Below, piece after piece: positions 1 to 8,741 of a stretch of 64,000 bases of DNA; position 1 is the first letter of the stretch, and the number at the start of each line of letters is the position of its first letter. The notes below the pieces were generated by a model. The model was not told where the DNA came from, did no database searches, and was given only the letters and a program-made list of their open reading frames with translations. The DNA comes from Accumulibacter sp964420975 (GTDB lineage Bacteria > Pseudomonadota > Gammaproteobacteria > Burkholderiales > Rhodocyclaceae), in NCBI GenBank assembly GCA_964420975.1, contig CAYQVH010000002.1:124001-188000 (forward strand), in the 5' to 3' direction. Both the position numbers and the translations under genes were made by a program.

Positions 1-1111
1 GTACCACCCGGCGGGCATGACTGATATCCCAGCCGACGTCCGCGACCAAGGGAACCGACGCCGCTTCAACGACCACTTCCATTCGCTGTTGTGACGGATC
101 GTCGGGATCGGCAACGCAGCGCACCGGCGGTTCGCGCCGCGAATAGCCCGCGTAGCGATGGTCGCGATAGCGCCACCAGAACCCCCGGTCGAGCTCGGCG
201 AGCGACACTTCCGGGCCCCGGGAATCGACTTGCCGGGTCGTTTTCAGCGTCCTGACGTTGAGAAGATCCAGCAGTAATTCGGCGTGCTCTCGCAGCGCCG
301 CCAGTTGAGTGGTGGTCAGTGCCAGATCGTGACCCAGCTGCGGCTCGCGTTGCAGCATGCCGGCGAGATCCGCGTAGACGGCAATCGTCCATAAGTCGAT
401 ATCGGTTAGAAAGAGCAAGGAGGAAGCGTCTTTGACGTCTCCCACCGTCGCCGCGATCCGCTTGCGTAGCGACGAGCGGGCTGCAGGGCTGTTCCAGCGC
501 CCCAGATGGTGGACAACGACACGCGCTGTCTGCCGCTTGAAGTCGTCGATTGCGGCTGATTCGACCGGCGACGTCAGGTCGCGAGCCAACTGAGTGAGCA
601 AGGCGAGAAACTGGACGCTGTTCAAGACCACTTCCGAATCCAGCGTTCGCAGCTTGCGGTTGCAAAGGTCGCCACCACGACAAACCCAGGCCAGTTCCTC
701 GGGGCGCGAGGGAACCGGGCCAAGCAGGGAGAAAACCGTACGCAAGGACTCCGCGATCGCCCGCTGTTGCTCGCCGCGTCGGCATCGCTGCGCCATTGCG
801 AGCAAGTTGTGAAAGCTGACCTCGGCGTCGTACAACGCATAGCTGTCACCTTGTTGCGACAGGCGCCTACCGAGCAACTCGCCGACGAGATACGGTTTTC
901 CCCACTTTTCCCAGTGTTGCCAGACGGCATTCTCCAGTGCGCCGCCACACTGCCATTTCGCCGGCGACGCCTCCTCGTCGGGGTGAGAGTTTTCCGCAAC
1001 CGGCTGCGCCAGCACCTTGCCAATCAGGACAAAGATCACCAGCCAATAACCTATCGCGCTCGATCGAGAAATCAACGAAGTTCGTTCCCTAAAATCCACT
1101 GCGGGAGTCAT
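1..1111 (-). CDS. Unrecognised exported or membrane-anchored protein of the polysaccharide operon (partial)
   Basis: The frame is open from an ATG at 1111 to the left edge of the window, so only the first 370 or so codons are present and the stop lies outside. The start overlaps the stop of the upstream glycosyltransferase gene in an ATGA arrangement, which argues for translational coupling in the same operon. A hydrophobic segment near residues 20-36 (IGYWLVIFVLIGKVLA) suggests a signal or anchor, placing the rest in the periplasm. The remainder looks soluble and mainly helical, with a more beta-like, Arg/Trp-rich stretch near residue 320 (FWWRYRDHRY). I do not recognise the family. Its position at the end of an acetamidino-sugar operon suggests a role in glycan assembly or processing, but this is inference only. 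Confidence 0.75.
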   Translation of the reverse strand, partial: MTPAVDFRERTSLISRSSAIGYWLVIFVLIGKVLAQPVAENSHPDEEASPAKWQCGGALENAVWQHWEKWGKPYLVGELLGRRLSQQGDSYALYDAEVSFHNLLAMAQRCRRGEQQRAIAESLRTVFSLLGPVPSRPEELAWVCRGGDLCNRKLRTLDSEVVLNSVQFLALLTQLARDLTSPVESAAIDDFKRQTARVVVHHLGRWNSPAARSSLRKRIAATVGDVKDASSLLFLTDIDLWTIAVYADLAGMLQREPQLGHDLALTTTQLAALREHAELLLDLLNVRTLKTTRQVDSRGPEVSLAELDRGFWWRYRDHRYAGYSRREPPVRCVADPDDPSQQRMEVVVEAASVPLVADVGWDISHARRVV

Positions 1112-2214
1112 CGACCAATCAGTTCGGCGTAAAGAGAAACCAGTTTTCGTTCTTCACTTTCCCAGTTATACCGCTCGCCCACCATCCGCCGCCCATTTTC
1201 ACCCATCGCTTGAACCAGCGGTGAATCGGCAACCAGCCGCTCGATCGCCTCGGCGATTGCCCGCGGATTCAGCGGGTCGACGCAAAGGCCACAGTGATTG
1301 TCGTAGACGATCTCTCGCCATAGCGGAAAGTCGGACGCGATAACCGGAACTCCCGCCGACATATACTCAAAAAGCTTGTTCGGTTGCGCGTCGACGTGAT
1401 TCGGCAAGGGATGGAAAATGACTAGCCCAGCCATCGCCCGCGCCAAAACCTCCCGCATCTGCAGGCGATCAACCACGCCAAGCTCGTCGACTCGGCGCCA
1501 ACCCGCGGACGCCTGAAGTTCCTTCCTCAGTTCCTGCGCGGGAAACGGTCCGGCGAGATCGAGCCGAACCTCTGCCCGTGTAAGCTCCAGTGCGCGCACG
1601 ATTTCGCGTACGCCGCGAATCGCACTGATGCCGCCGATATAACAGACTCGTCCTGTCCGCTCTGCGGGCGCGCCCGGAGCCGTCAGCTCACCCGGAAGCG
1701 GATAGTTGTTGATGGTCACCGTACGCCGGTTGATGCGCAAGAACTTGTCGTGAATCGCTGGCGTCGCGGCAATGACCGCGTCGAACGCTCGACACGCCCA
1801 GCCTTCATAAGCCTTCAGCGCCATCGACAGCGTCAGCCGCGACAGTCGATTGAGATACGGCTTGCCGAGCAACTGCTTCGGCAAGTCTTCGTGGGCATCG
1901 AAAATCACTCGCTTGCCCAGGCGCTTGAGCTTCAAGCCGACTGGCATCAGCTCCGGATCATGCAGGTGAAATAGCGTCGCATCGACGGTCAGCGCTCGCT
2001 CGAAGACACGCTGCACGACGCTGTGCATGCGGTCGATCCGATTCCGTGGGGCGCCGACGTCGAGAATCGCGACGCCGTTCCGCACTTCATCCGCCTGGCC
2101 GTCAGCGACCACCAAGTGCGTCTCATAGCCAGCCCGCACCAGTGATTGGCACTCCTTGAGGAAAATCCGCGTGTCGTGGCGTGCGTGAACCGAAGTCAGA
2201 TGACAAATCTTCAC
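1108..2214 (-). CDS. Glycosyltransferase, family 4 type
   Basis: This is a cytoplasmic GT-B glycosyltransferase of about 368 residues that should transfer a sugar to a lipid-linked oligosaccharide. The N-terminal domain opens with a typical beta strand and His-rich loop (VKICHLTSVHARHDTR). The C-terminal domain carries the GT4 donor-site signature NKLFEYMSAGVPVIASDFP with an E-x7-E type arrangement. I chose the GTG at 2214, which begins VKICHL and has GGGAGAG about 10 bases upstream, over a TTG at 2247 that only adds a weakly coding leader. It follows the WbpG-type gene by about 55 bases and overlaps the next gene by four bases. Sugar specificity cannot be read from the sequence. Confidence 0.88.
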   Translation of the reverse strand: MKICHLTSVHARHDTRIFLKECQSLVRAGYETHLVVADGQADEVRNGVAILDVGAPRNRIDRMHSVVQRVFERALTVDATLFHLHDPELMPVGLKLKRLGKRVIFDAHEDLPKQLLGKPYLNRLSRLTLSMALKAYEGWACRAFDAVIAATPAIHDKFLRINRRTVTINNYPLPGELTAPGAPAERTGRVCYIGGISAIRGVREIVRALELTRAEVRLDLAGPFPAQELRKELQASAGWRRVDELGVVDRLQMREVLARAMAGLVIFHPLPNHVDAQPNKLFEYMSAGVPVIASDFPLWREIVYDNHCGLCVDPLNPRAIAEAIERLVADSPLVQAMGENGRRMVGERYNWESEERKLVSLYAELIGR

Positions 2215-2269
2215 TTCGGACGCTCTCCCGGTGGTGGCCAATGGCAATCGACAAGGTCGCCAATGACGG

Positions 2270-3415
2270 CTAGGAATAAATCCCGATTCGTCGTCCGGTC
2301 AGCCGGCTAAGCCCCGACTGCAGCCGTTTGACCAGACGATAGCGCCCCTCCCAGTTCGGAAAATCGGCGTATGAACGCAAGGGCGCCTGCATCAGATCCT
2401 CAAAGACCGCTCGCGAAATCCTCAGTTTCTTGCAGAAATAGCGAATGTCGAGTTCGAGTTCGTCGGCCGCATACAGTGGCTCCGATAGCCTGGCGACTGC
2501 GTCGGAACGCGTCATCTGTCCCGACACGATCAGGCTGGAAAAATGCGGGCGTCGTTTGTCGTAACCAAATCGTTGTGGCAGATAATAATTCTGAAACAGT
2601 TTGGTAAATTGGGACTCGCCGTGTTTTCGGCCATAGGAACGCCAGCCGATCGACTGCTCAAGCTCCTGGATGGCACTTTGGCGGTCGTACGGCATGAAGT
2701 TCAGCGGGCGCAACGTACGCATTTGGCGAACGAAGGGATACCAGAAGTAATAATCGAAAAAGCTGATGGTCCGGTAGTTGCGCAGTCGACGCTCACCAAA
2801 CTGTTTGTGTATCGCCAGCAGGTTGATGGCGTCCATCGCGCTACCATGCCAGGAACGCGGCAGAATACCCTCCGTCGCGATGTTGCCGCCCGATAAAATG
2901 TAGCGTATGCGGTTTCTGGTCGCAAAATGATAGAGGCTGGCAAAAAAAATGTGGTCCTGCGGCACGTCCTGATTCGAGATGCCGGAACGCAGATAGGCCA
3001 ACTGCAGATCACGCATGTCTTCCCAGTCGACGACGTGCGTATGCAAGTCGTAACTGCACTGCTTGACAATCGCTTCGATGTTGGCCACCGCGAGTTCGCT
3101 GTTCCAGCCGGCATCGACATGAACCACCAGGGGGCGCAGTTGCCACTCTTTGACGCGCAACGCCAGGTACGAGCTATCGACCCCGCCACTGAGGCCAAGA
3201 ATGCAGTCATAGTCCTGACCGATACCTGCAGACTTGATGGTGGCGACCGCTGCGGCCCAGCGTTCCCGCCCCTCCGCGTTGGGAAACCACTTCTTGCACG
3301 TCACGCTGTCGAATTCGTGGCAGTGACTGCATACGCCGGCGGCGTCAAAGACGATGTCCCGATCGGACGTATCCATGACGCAACGCGTACACACCTGGTA
3401 GTTCCGATCGCTCAT
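2270..3415 (-). CDS. wbpG: N-acetyl sugar amidotransferase (WbpG/PseA type)
   Basis: A 381-residue PP-loop ATPase. In Pseudomonas WbpG, this family adenylates an acetamido group on a nucleotide sugar and exchanges it for an acetamidino group, with ammonia supplied by HisH2/HisF2 partners. Visible features are an N-terminal zinc-type cysteine cluster (CTRCVMD and CSHC), the PP-loop GLSGGVDSS near residue 75, and a second conserved loop SGGNIATEG near residue 175. Both partner genes lie upstream in the same operon. The start ATG overlaps the stop of the upstream polymerase gene (ATGA). The exact sugar (mannuronic, pseudaminic or legionaminic type) is not determined by this gene. Confidence 0.9.
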   Translation of the reverse strand: MSDRNYQVCTRCVMDTSDRDIVFDAAGVCSHCHEFDSVTCKKWFPNAEGRERWAAAVATIKSAGIGQDYDCILGLSGGVDSSYLALRVKEWQLRPLVVHVDAGWNSELAVANIEAIVKQCSYDLHTHVVDWEDMRDLQLAYLRSGISNQDVPQDHIFFASLYHFATRNRIRYILSGGNIATEGILPRSWHGSAMDAINLLAIHKQFGERRLRNYRTISFFDYYFWYPFVRQMRTLRPLNFMPYDRQSAIQELEQSIGWRSYGRKHGESQFTKLFQNYYLPQRFGYDKRRPHFSSLIVSGQMTRSDAVARLSEPLYAADELELDIRYFCKKLRISRAVFEDLMQAPLRSYADFPNWEGRYRLVKRLQSGLSRLTGRRIGIYS

Positions 3416-4701
3416 CCGCGTCTTCCCGGCTGACTAAACAAGTAGAGAGCGAGAAAGAAAAAGGGAATCCAGATCGTCTGCAGGCCGCCGATGAACTGAT
3501 AAGCGACCACGGCGTAAATCGCCACTGACAGCAGATACACATGCTCCGGCGCTGCCTGCGGCAACCCGGCCGCTCTCACCTTGACGACGAAATGAATCGC
3601 GATTGCCAGCAGACACAGACCTGCAGGCAAACCGCCTTCGGCGACGCTCTCAAGAAAGAAGTTATGAGGATACCAGCCGACGTCGGTTTCTCGTATGTAC
3701 AGTGGAAACGCTCCGACGCCGCCGCCGAAGAGAAAGTTGCCGGGCGAATCCCACCACATCTCGATCGCCGCACCAAAAAGGCGAACCCGGTGCGACGCGT
3801 CGTCGCCTTCGGTCAGTGTCAGAAAACGGTCGATGACGACCAACTGGTCGATCAGCGGCAGCCGGTCCATCGTTCCGATCGCCCCCAGGCCACTGGCGAC
3901 GACGATGGCGCCGACGACAAGTACGACGAAGACCGCGAATCGTCGCAGCAGGCCCAGCAACAGCGCCATGACCGCCATCGTCGCCAGCAGGGCGACGAGC
4001 GACGACCGTGCGCCGATGGTTGCCATCAAACCAAGGATGCCAAGTGTCGCCGCGAGACCGGCGACAAGTGCAATGCGTTGTTTGAAGAAAAACAGAAGCG
4101 CGGAGCCCAGCCCGACAAATCCGAAGTAAAGCGACGTCGACTGGTAGTTGCGCTTTTCCGGGTCGGACGCGAGCGAGCGGAAGCCGACCGGGTCGTCTAG
4201 CGAACCAACGACGAACATCAGCAGACAATAGTGGGCCACCGCGACCAGGCCAAGAGCGAAGATCGCTCTTGCCGCCGAGCGCTGCTCTACGCTCGCCACC
4301 AGAGCCATGAGGAGTGCCAATGGCGTCAACACGAGCAGGCTGCGCACCGAGGCCAAGTGGTTGAGCTGACCAAAAGCAGGGGAGAAAACTGCCCGCGCGA
4401 GCAACCACGAGAGGTAGCCGGCAAAGAGTAGAAGCAGCGCCACCACGCGGCGAGTAAACAAGCGGGCCTTGAGGGCGCCGAGTAACACCGGGACAGCAAA
4501 TATCGCGCAGACCCACGCCGCCGAAAGACCCTGCGCTGCCAGCGTCGACTGCAGTGAAGGATGCGCCGGAACAAGAATCGCCGCCACCGCACACGACACC
4601 AGCGCCGGCTGCAACGGCAGGCGGGTCGCAGCCAGAGAAGCTCGTTCCAGGCCGAATTCCGGACCGCGCGAGGTCGCCAACCCGATCGGACGCGTCCTCA
4701 C
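3412..4701 (-). CDS. wzy: O-antigen polymerase/ligase family membrane protein (Wzy/WaaL type)
   Basis: A polytopic inner-membrane protein of 429 residues with roughly ten to twelve hydrophobic segments. The late periplasmic loop contains GVGAFPLYI...GWYPHNFFLESVAEGG, matching the Wzy_C/O-antigen ligase pattern in which a PHN-x3-E segment is followed by EGG. It should polymerise or ligate lipid-linked repeat units on the periplasmic side. The start is a GTG at 4701 that overlaps the stop of the hisF-like gene (GTGA) and has GAGGAG just upstream; longer in-frame versions would run through hisF and are not credible. Polymerase and ligase cannot be told apart here. The nearby flippase favours a Wzy-type polymerase. 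Confidence 0.85.
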   Translation of the reverse strand: MRTRPIGLATSRGPEFGLERASLAATRLPLQPALVSCAVAAILVPAHPSLQSTLAAQGLSAAWVCAIFAVPVLLGALKARLFTRRVVALLLLFAGYLSWLLARAVFSPAFGQLNHLASVRSLLVLTPLALLMALVASVEQRSAARAIFALGLVAVAHYCLLMFVVGSLDDPVGFRSLASDPEKRNYQSTSLYFGFVGLGSALLFFFKQRIALVAGLAATLGILGLMATIGARSSLVALLATMAVMALLLGLLRRFAVFVVLVVGAIVVASGLGAIGTMDRLPLIDQLVVIDRFLTLTEGDDASHRVRLFGAAIEMWWDSPGNFLFGGGVGAFPLYIRETDVGWYPHNFFLESVAEGGLPAGLCLLAIAIHFVVKVRAAGLPQAAPEHVYLLSVAIYAVVAYQFIGGLQTIWIPFFFLALYLFSQPGRRG

Positions 4702-5459
4702 GAAAAGTGCTCCTCGAGCTGGGAAGGGCTCAGGTAGCTGATCAGGACCGCGCGATGCTTGCCGTGAAAAACGAACAGACTTCCCGCCGCAACCGCCGAG
4801 ACGCCTGCCTCGCGTACTGCCTGTGACAAATGTTCGACCGATCCCGCGCCGCCGCACGCGACAACCGGAACCTTGACCGTCTGACTGACGGTGCGCAGCA
4901 GGGAAACATCGTAACCCGACATCATTCCGTCTCGATCAACACTGTTGATGAACAGCTCCCCGACGCCGGCAGACACCAGATTGCGGACGTGCTCCTCCAG
5001 GCCGACTCTGGCGTCGACTGTCGCCGACTTGACAACGACGCGATAGCCGCCCAGGAAGTGCTTTCGGACGTCGATGCCGCCGACCACCGCCTGACTGCCA
5101 TAAACCTCGACTGCGTCGCGAATTACCGCCATCGACTCGATCGCGGCACTGTTGATCACCACTTTTTCGACGCCGCAACGAATCAGGCGACGAATCTGCT
5201 GCAGCTCGCGAACGCCCCCGCCGTACGCCACCGGCATGAAAGCCTCGCCGGCCATCTCGGCGATCAGTTCGTAGTTGGGTTCACGGCCCTCACGCGAAGC
5301 GTCAATATCGAGGACGACGATCTCGTCCACCTCCTTCTCGCTAAAGATCCGCATGGCGTTGACCGGATCGCCGACATAGACCGGCTCCTTGAAGCGTCGT
5401 GTCTTGACGAGCCCGTTGCCACGAACGAGCAGACAGGGGATCACGCGGGCTCGATACAT
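4698..5459 (-). CDS. hisF2: HisF-like cyclase paralogue for acetamidino-sugar synthesis
   Basis: A 253-residue (beta/alpha)8 barrel of the HisF family. The start has the usual RVIPCL motif, but residue 11, which is the catalytic Asp in true histidine-pathway HisF (IPCLDV), is Leu here (IPCLLV). The second catalytic Asp is kept in GGIDVRK, as are the phosphate-binding Gly-rich turns (VDRDGMMSGYD and ACGGAGS). Loss of Asp11 plus location in a polysaccharide operon beside WbpG argues that this protein channels ammonia from its HisH partner to a sugar amidotransferase, and does not make imidazole glycerol phosphate. It begins directly after the hisH-like stop and overlaps the polymerase start. 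Confidence 0.9.
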   Translation of the reverse strand: MYRARVIPCLLVRGNGLVKTRRFKEPVYVGDPVNAMRIFSEKEVDEIVVLDIDASREGREPNYELIAEMAGEAFMPVAYGGGVRELQQIRRLIRCGVEKVVINSAAIESMAVIRDAVEVYGSQAVVGGIDVRKHFLGGYRVVVKSATVDARVGLEEHVRNLVSAGVGELFINSVDRDGMMSGYDVSLLRTVSQTVKVPVVACGGAGSVEHLSQAVREAGVSAVAAGSLFVFHGKHRAVLISYLSPSQLEEHFS

Positions 5460-6071
5460 TCAGGCTCCTCGCACAAAGGCGGAGAGCAGCTGCTTGCCGA
5501 AACGGTGACTTTTCTCCGGGTGAAACTGAACGCCGACGACGTTCTCGTGCGCCACGGCAGCGGCAAAAACGACGCCGTAATCCGCGGTCAGCAGCACGTC
5601 GTGCTCGTCGGCGGGTTCCATGTAGTAGCTGTGGACAAAATAGAATCGCGTGTCGGCCGGCAGGTGCTCGGTCAGGGGATGACTTGCCGATCGTGGTGAC
5701 ACTCGGTTCCAGCCCATATGCGGAACGCGCAAATCGGGGAGATCGGGAAAGCGCCGCACGCGCATGTCCAGCCAACCGAGGCCGGGCTCCTGGCCTTCGG
5801 CGCTGTCTCGCCCGAGCATCTGCGCACCGACACAGATGCCGAGCAGCGGTGTCTTCTCTTCGAAAACCTTGTGTTTGAGGATCGGAATCAGTCCGCTGGC
5901 GCGCAAGTTACGCATGCACGCGTCGAAAGAACCGTTTCCAGGCAGGATCAGGTGCTCGGCTTGTTCGACCTGCTGCCGATCCGACGTCACCTGACAAGAC
6001 AGGCCGAGTCGTTGCAACATGTTCGCGACGGCGGCGAGGTTTCCGATGTCGTAATCGACAATCGCAATCAT
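5460..6071 (-). CDS. hisH2: HisH-like glutamine amidotransferase paralogue for acetamidino-sugar synthesis
   Basis: A 203-residue class I glutaminase. The nucleophilic Cys sits in LGICVGAQMLG near residue 83, and the His-Glu pair is in GVQFHPEKS near residue 182, so the triad looks intact. The N-terminus MIAIVDYDIGNL is typical of HisH. The chosen ATG at 6071 overlaps the stop of the flippase gene (ATGA). It should hydrolyse glutamine and pass ammonia to the adjacent HisF-like barrel. With WbpG in the same operon, this reproduces the Pseudomonas O-antigen arrangement for acetamidino groups. Confidence 0.9.
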   Translation of the reverse strand: MIAIVDYDIGNLAAVANMLQRLGLSCQVTSDRQQVEQAEHLILPGNGSFDACMRNLRASGLIPILKHKVFEEKTPLLGICVGAQMLGRDSAEGQEPGLGWLDMRVRRFPDLPDLRVPHMGWNRVSPRSASHPLTEHLPADTRFYFVHSYYMEPADEHDVLLTADYGVVFAAAVAHENVVGVQFHPEKSHRFGKQLLSAFVRGA

Positions 6072-7294
6072 TTCGTGTGTCCCAGACTGAAGCGATACGA
6101 GAGTGCCAGGTAGACGACATAGAGCAGACTGCAAGCGCCGCTGTACACCTGTACCGAGGCGTCATACCCGCGCGGAACGTTGAGCGCGGCAACCGTTACG
6201 CCCAGAAGGGCTACTTGCCAGAACAGGTCAACGTGCTGCTTACGCGCAATATAAACCATATAACTCAGTGGGCTAGCCAAAAATCGAAAAGCAAAGACGG
6301 GCAGCAGCCAAATCGCAAGTCGGCCGGACTCCCGCCAACGCTCGCCGAACGCCACGGCGAACACGTCTTCGCTGATCAAAGCCATGACGAGCACGAATGC
6401 ACCCGCCCCGACACCGAGCACTCGCAAGGTCTGCAGATACTCGCGTCGACATTCGCCGCGCTCGCGAAAGCTGCTCGCCGCATGGCGTTTGAAGACATCG
6501 AGAACCGACCTGCCCAGAAGGCCCATGGGTGCTCCGAGCACGCGCAGCGTCAACGCGAGAAGGCCGGCGATTTCGGCGCCAAAACGGGAAGCAACGATCA
6601 CCACCGGCAACTGGGCCGCGGCGGCGCTGATCGCGTCAGCAGGTAGGGAAAACAACGGAAAGCGTCGGTGCCGTCGCCAAAAATCAGCCACTGTCGCCGT
6701 CTGCCCGCCTGCCGGAAAACGGCCTGCCGGCAACAGACGCGTCGACACCACGACGGCCGCCAGCGCGCCGAGCAGATACGCTACGGCCAACGCGGTGGCC
6801 GTGGCGAGGAACACGCCGGCGGCGATTTGCAGGCCAGTCACCGTAACCGCCTGCACGACGCGCATCACCGTGAGCTGGCGGTAGTTCCCCTCGGCGGCAG
6901 CCCACGACTGCCAAGTTTGCGCAACGGCGATCGCCCCGGCAGCGGGCACGCAACCGACGATCAGCGCCGGCGAAAGTCCCTGGCTCCCGCCAAGAAAAGC
7001 GGCGGCAAACAGGGCCAGCAGTCCGCCGACACCGACCGTCAGCTTGATCGTCGCCAGGGTGGCCAGCAGCGCCATTCGTCTGGGTTCGCCGTCTGGCTCG
7101 ACGGCAAGCGCCGCCTCGAAGCGGCCGGTTAGCACGACGGAGAGAAACAGCACGACGCCCAACCAGACGGAGAAGGCGCCAAACTCGGCGGGAGCGTACT
7201 GGCGCGCAAGGACCAGCGACCCGAGCAGCGGAATGGCCTGAGCGACGACCGTGCCGGTCAGTACCGAAGCCACGCTGCGCCAGAACGACTTCAT
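6068..7294 (-). CDS. wzx: Polysaccharide flippase (Wzx-like, MATE/MOP superfamily)
   Basis: A 408-residue polytopic membrane protein with about twelve hydrophobic segments. It begins MKSFWRSVASVLTGTVVAQAIPLLGSLVLAR, the usual oligosaccharide-flippase first helix followed by the YAPAEFGAFS loop. It should move undecaprenyl-linked repeat units across the inner membrane. The ATG at 7294 is preferred over the adjacent TTG. It is followed by hisH2 with a four-base overlap, and a GlpD-like gene on the same strand ends 50 bases upstream, so the operon may start there. Confidence 0.87.
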   Translation of the reverse strand: MKSFWRSVASVLTGTVVAQAIPLLGSLVLARQYAPAEFGAFSVWLGVVLFLSVVLTGRFEAALAVEPDGEPRRMALLATLATIKLTVGVGGLLALFAAAFLGGSQGLSPALIVGCVPAAGAIAVAQTWQSWAAAEGNYRQLTVMRVVQAVTVTGLQIAAGVFLATATALAVAYLLGALAAVVVSTRLLPAGRFPAGGQTATVADFWRRHRRFPLFSLPADAISAAAAQLPVVIVASRFGAEIAGLLALTLRVLGAPMGLLGRSVLDVFKRHAASSFRERGECRREYLQTLRVLGVGAGAFVLVMALISEDVFAVAFGERWRESGRLAIWLLPVFAFRFLASPLSYMVYIARKQHVDLFWQVALLGVTVAALNVPRGYDASVQVYSGACSLLYVVYLALSYRFSLGHTK

Positions 7295-7343
7295 CAAGGA
7301 TCAGCGATCCGATCGGCCGAACCTGACAAAGCGCACCACCACC

Positions 7344-8411
7344 CTAACGCACCTGGCGCGCAAGTTTGTCGGCCAACGCCAGACTGGTCGTCCATTTGCC
7401 GCCAAAGACCGTCAACAACCGGTCGTCACGCTGAAACGCGTAGTCGCGGCGAGCATGGGTTGGATCGTTGGCCGACTTCACCAACGGACGTACGCCGGCA
7501 AAGGAGTCGACGACGTCGTCCGGCGCAATCGCCTGTCGATGGAAGTGGTTGTACGCGCCGATCAGATAGTCGGCCTCGTCGGTACTGCACGCGATCGGCT
7601 CATCGACCGTTTGTCTCACCTCGGTCGTGCCGACAAGACTCTGCCCTTGCCACGGCAGGACAAAAAAGATTCGTTGCGTCTGCGGGATTTCAAGCAGTAA
7701 CGCCTGCGGACACGGGCGCCCAATGAGCAAATGACTGCCACGGACCGTATCGAGTCGATACTTTGGAGCGATTCCACTCGCGACGAGTAGTCGTTCGGCC
7801 CACGGACCGGCGAGGTTGAGCACCCGATCGAAGCTCAAAGTCGACCCCGAAGCGAGCCGCACGCGGCCATCCGTCGCGACCGTTACGACCTCTGCTCCTT
7901 CCCGAATCTCGACGCCGTGCTGCCGACATTGTTCGGCAACCCAAAGCCCGAGGCGATAGTCGTCCATCTGTCCATCGAAAAATCGGAAACCCCCAACCAG
8001 GCCCGCGGGCTGGAGATCCGGAGCCAGGGACAACACCTCGTGCGCGCTCAGCGACGTGCTCTTCGGTAGCGGCGAACGGCCTGCGAGCACGTCGTAAACC
8101 TTCAGCCCGACGCGCACCAGCCAGTGTGGGCGCCGGCTGCCGCGGTAGATCGGAACCACCAACGCGAGTGGTCGCGCCAGCGACGGCACCCGTTCGATCC
8201 AGCCATCGCGTTCGCGCAAGGCCTCACGGACGAGCAGAAACTGACCGCTTTCCAGATAACGCAGACCGCCATGCAAGAGCTTGGACGACGCTGAACTGGT
8301 TGCCTGCATCAAGCGGTTACGCTCGAAAAGGACGACCTCGTGACCGGCGGCGGCCAGCCGCCAAGCCGAACAGAGGCCATTGATCCCGCCGCCGACGACC
8401 GCAGTTCTCAT
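7344..8411 (-). CDS. FAD-dependent oxidoreductase, short GlpD-like (DAO family)
   Basis: A 355-residue flavoprotein of the D-amino-acid oxidase/glycerol-3-phosphate dehydrogenase superfamily. The FAD-binding motif GGGINGLCSAWRLAAAGHEV is at the N-terminus. SSASSKLLHGGLRYLE near residue 45 and DTVRGSHLLIG near residue 225 are strongly GlpD-like, and FGGKWTT near the end is the third GlpD signature. The protein stops soon after this motif, whereas GlpD of E. coli is about 500 residues, so the C-terminal helical domain is missing. It lies directly upstream of the flippase and may be the first gene of the polysaccharide operon, where it could supply an oxidised glycerol or sugar component. The substrate is unproven. 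Confidence 0.8.
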   Translation of the reverse strand: MRTAVVGGGINGLCSAWRLAAAGHEVVLFERNRLMQATSSASSKLLHGGLRYLESGQFLLVREALRERDGWIERVPSLARPLALVVPIYRGSRRPHWLVRVGLKVYDVLAGRSPLPKSTSLSAHEVLSLAPDLQPAGLVGGFRFFDGQMDDYRLGLWVAEQCRQHGVEIREGAEVVTVATDGRVRLASGSTLSFDRVLNLAGPWAERLLVASGIAPKYRLDTVRGSHLLIGRPCPQALLLEIPQTQRIFFVLPWQGQSLVGTTEVRQTVDEPIACSTDEADYLIGAYNHFHRQAIAPDDVVDSFAGVRPLVKSANDPTHARRDYAFQRDDRLLTVFGGKWTTSLALADKLARQVR

Positions 8412-8741
8412 CGCGACTCATATCCCCGGAAGAGAGTTCATCCTGAATGCTCGACCGGCATCCGGCTGCTCGACGGACCCGCCCGGCCAGTGCCACCCGC
8501 ACAGGTCGCGACGTCGATCCCGCGGCGGCGCGAGATCATACCATCGTCAGCGCCGACGACCGTGCCGGGCGCCGTTGGGTGATCGAAGGTCAAACGCCGA
8601 TTGACCCCTTTGATTCACCGTACCTATACTGCGAGCCGCTTCGCTGGGTGCGAGTCTGCTCCAATTTGAAACGTCGCATGCGGCGGGCACCTGTCGGTTG
8701 ACGCCGTGTCACGGGAAATCCGAGCCGCGCGGAACGGATCC
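8412..8741. other. Divergent intergenic region between the GlpD-like gene and hpnC
   Basis: These 330 bases separate two divergently transcribed genes and contain no convincing coding frame. The only recognisable element is a sigma-70-like promoter reading toward hpnC, listed separately. I see no clear promoter for the leftward gene and no repeats. Confidence 0.6.
8601..8630 (+). promoter_or_regulatory. Predicted sigma-70 promoter of hpnC
   Basis: TTGACC at 8601-8606 and TATACT at 8625-8630 are separated by 18 bases. Each hexamer matches the consensus in five of six positions. The -10 ends about 110 bases before the hpnC start. This is sequence-based only. Confidence 0.5.

Noticed and set aside
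66..785. 239-codon minus-strand frame at the left edge
   Set aside because: A different minus-strand frame is open from 1111 to the edge, starts with an ATGA overlap and has normal composition; this one is Arg-rich shadow.
4698..6071. hisF and hisH as histidine biosynthesis genes
   Set aside because: They are embedded in a polysaccharide operon next to wbpG, and the HisF-like protein lacks catalytic Asp11.
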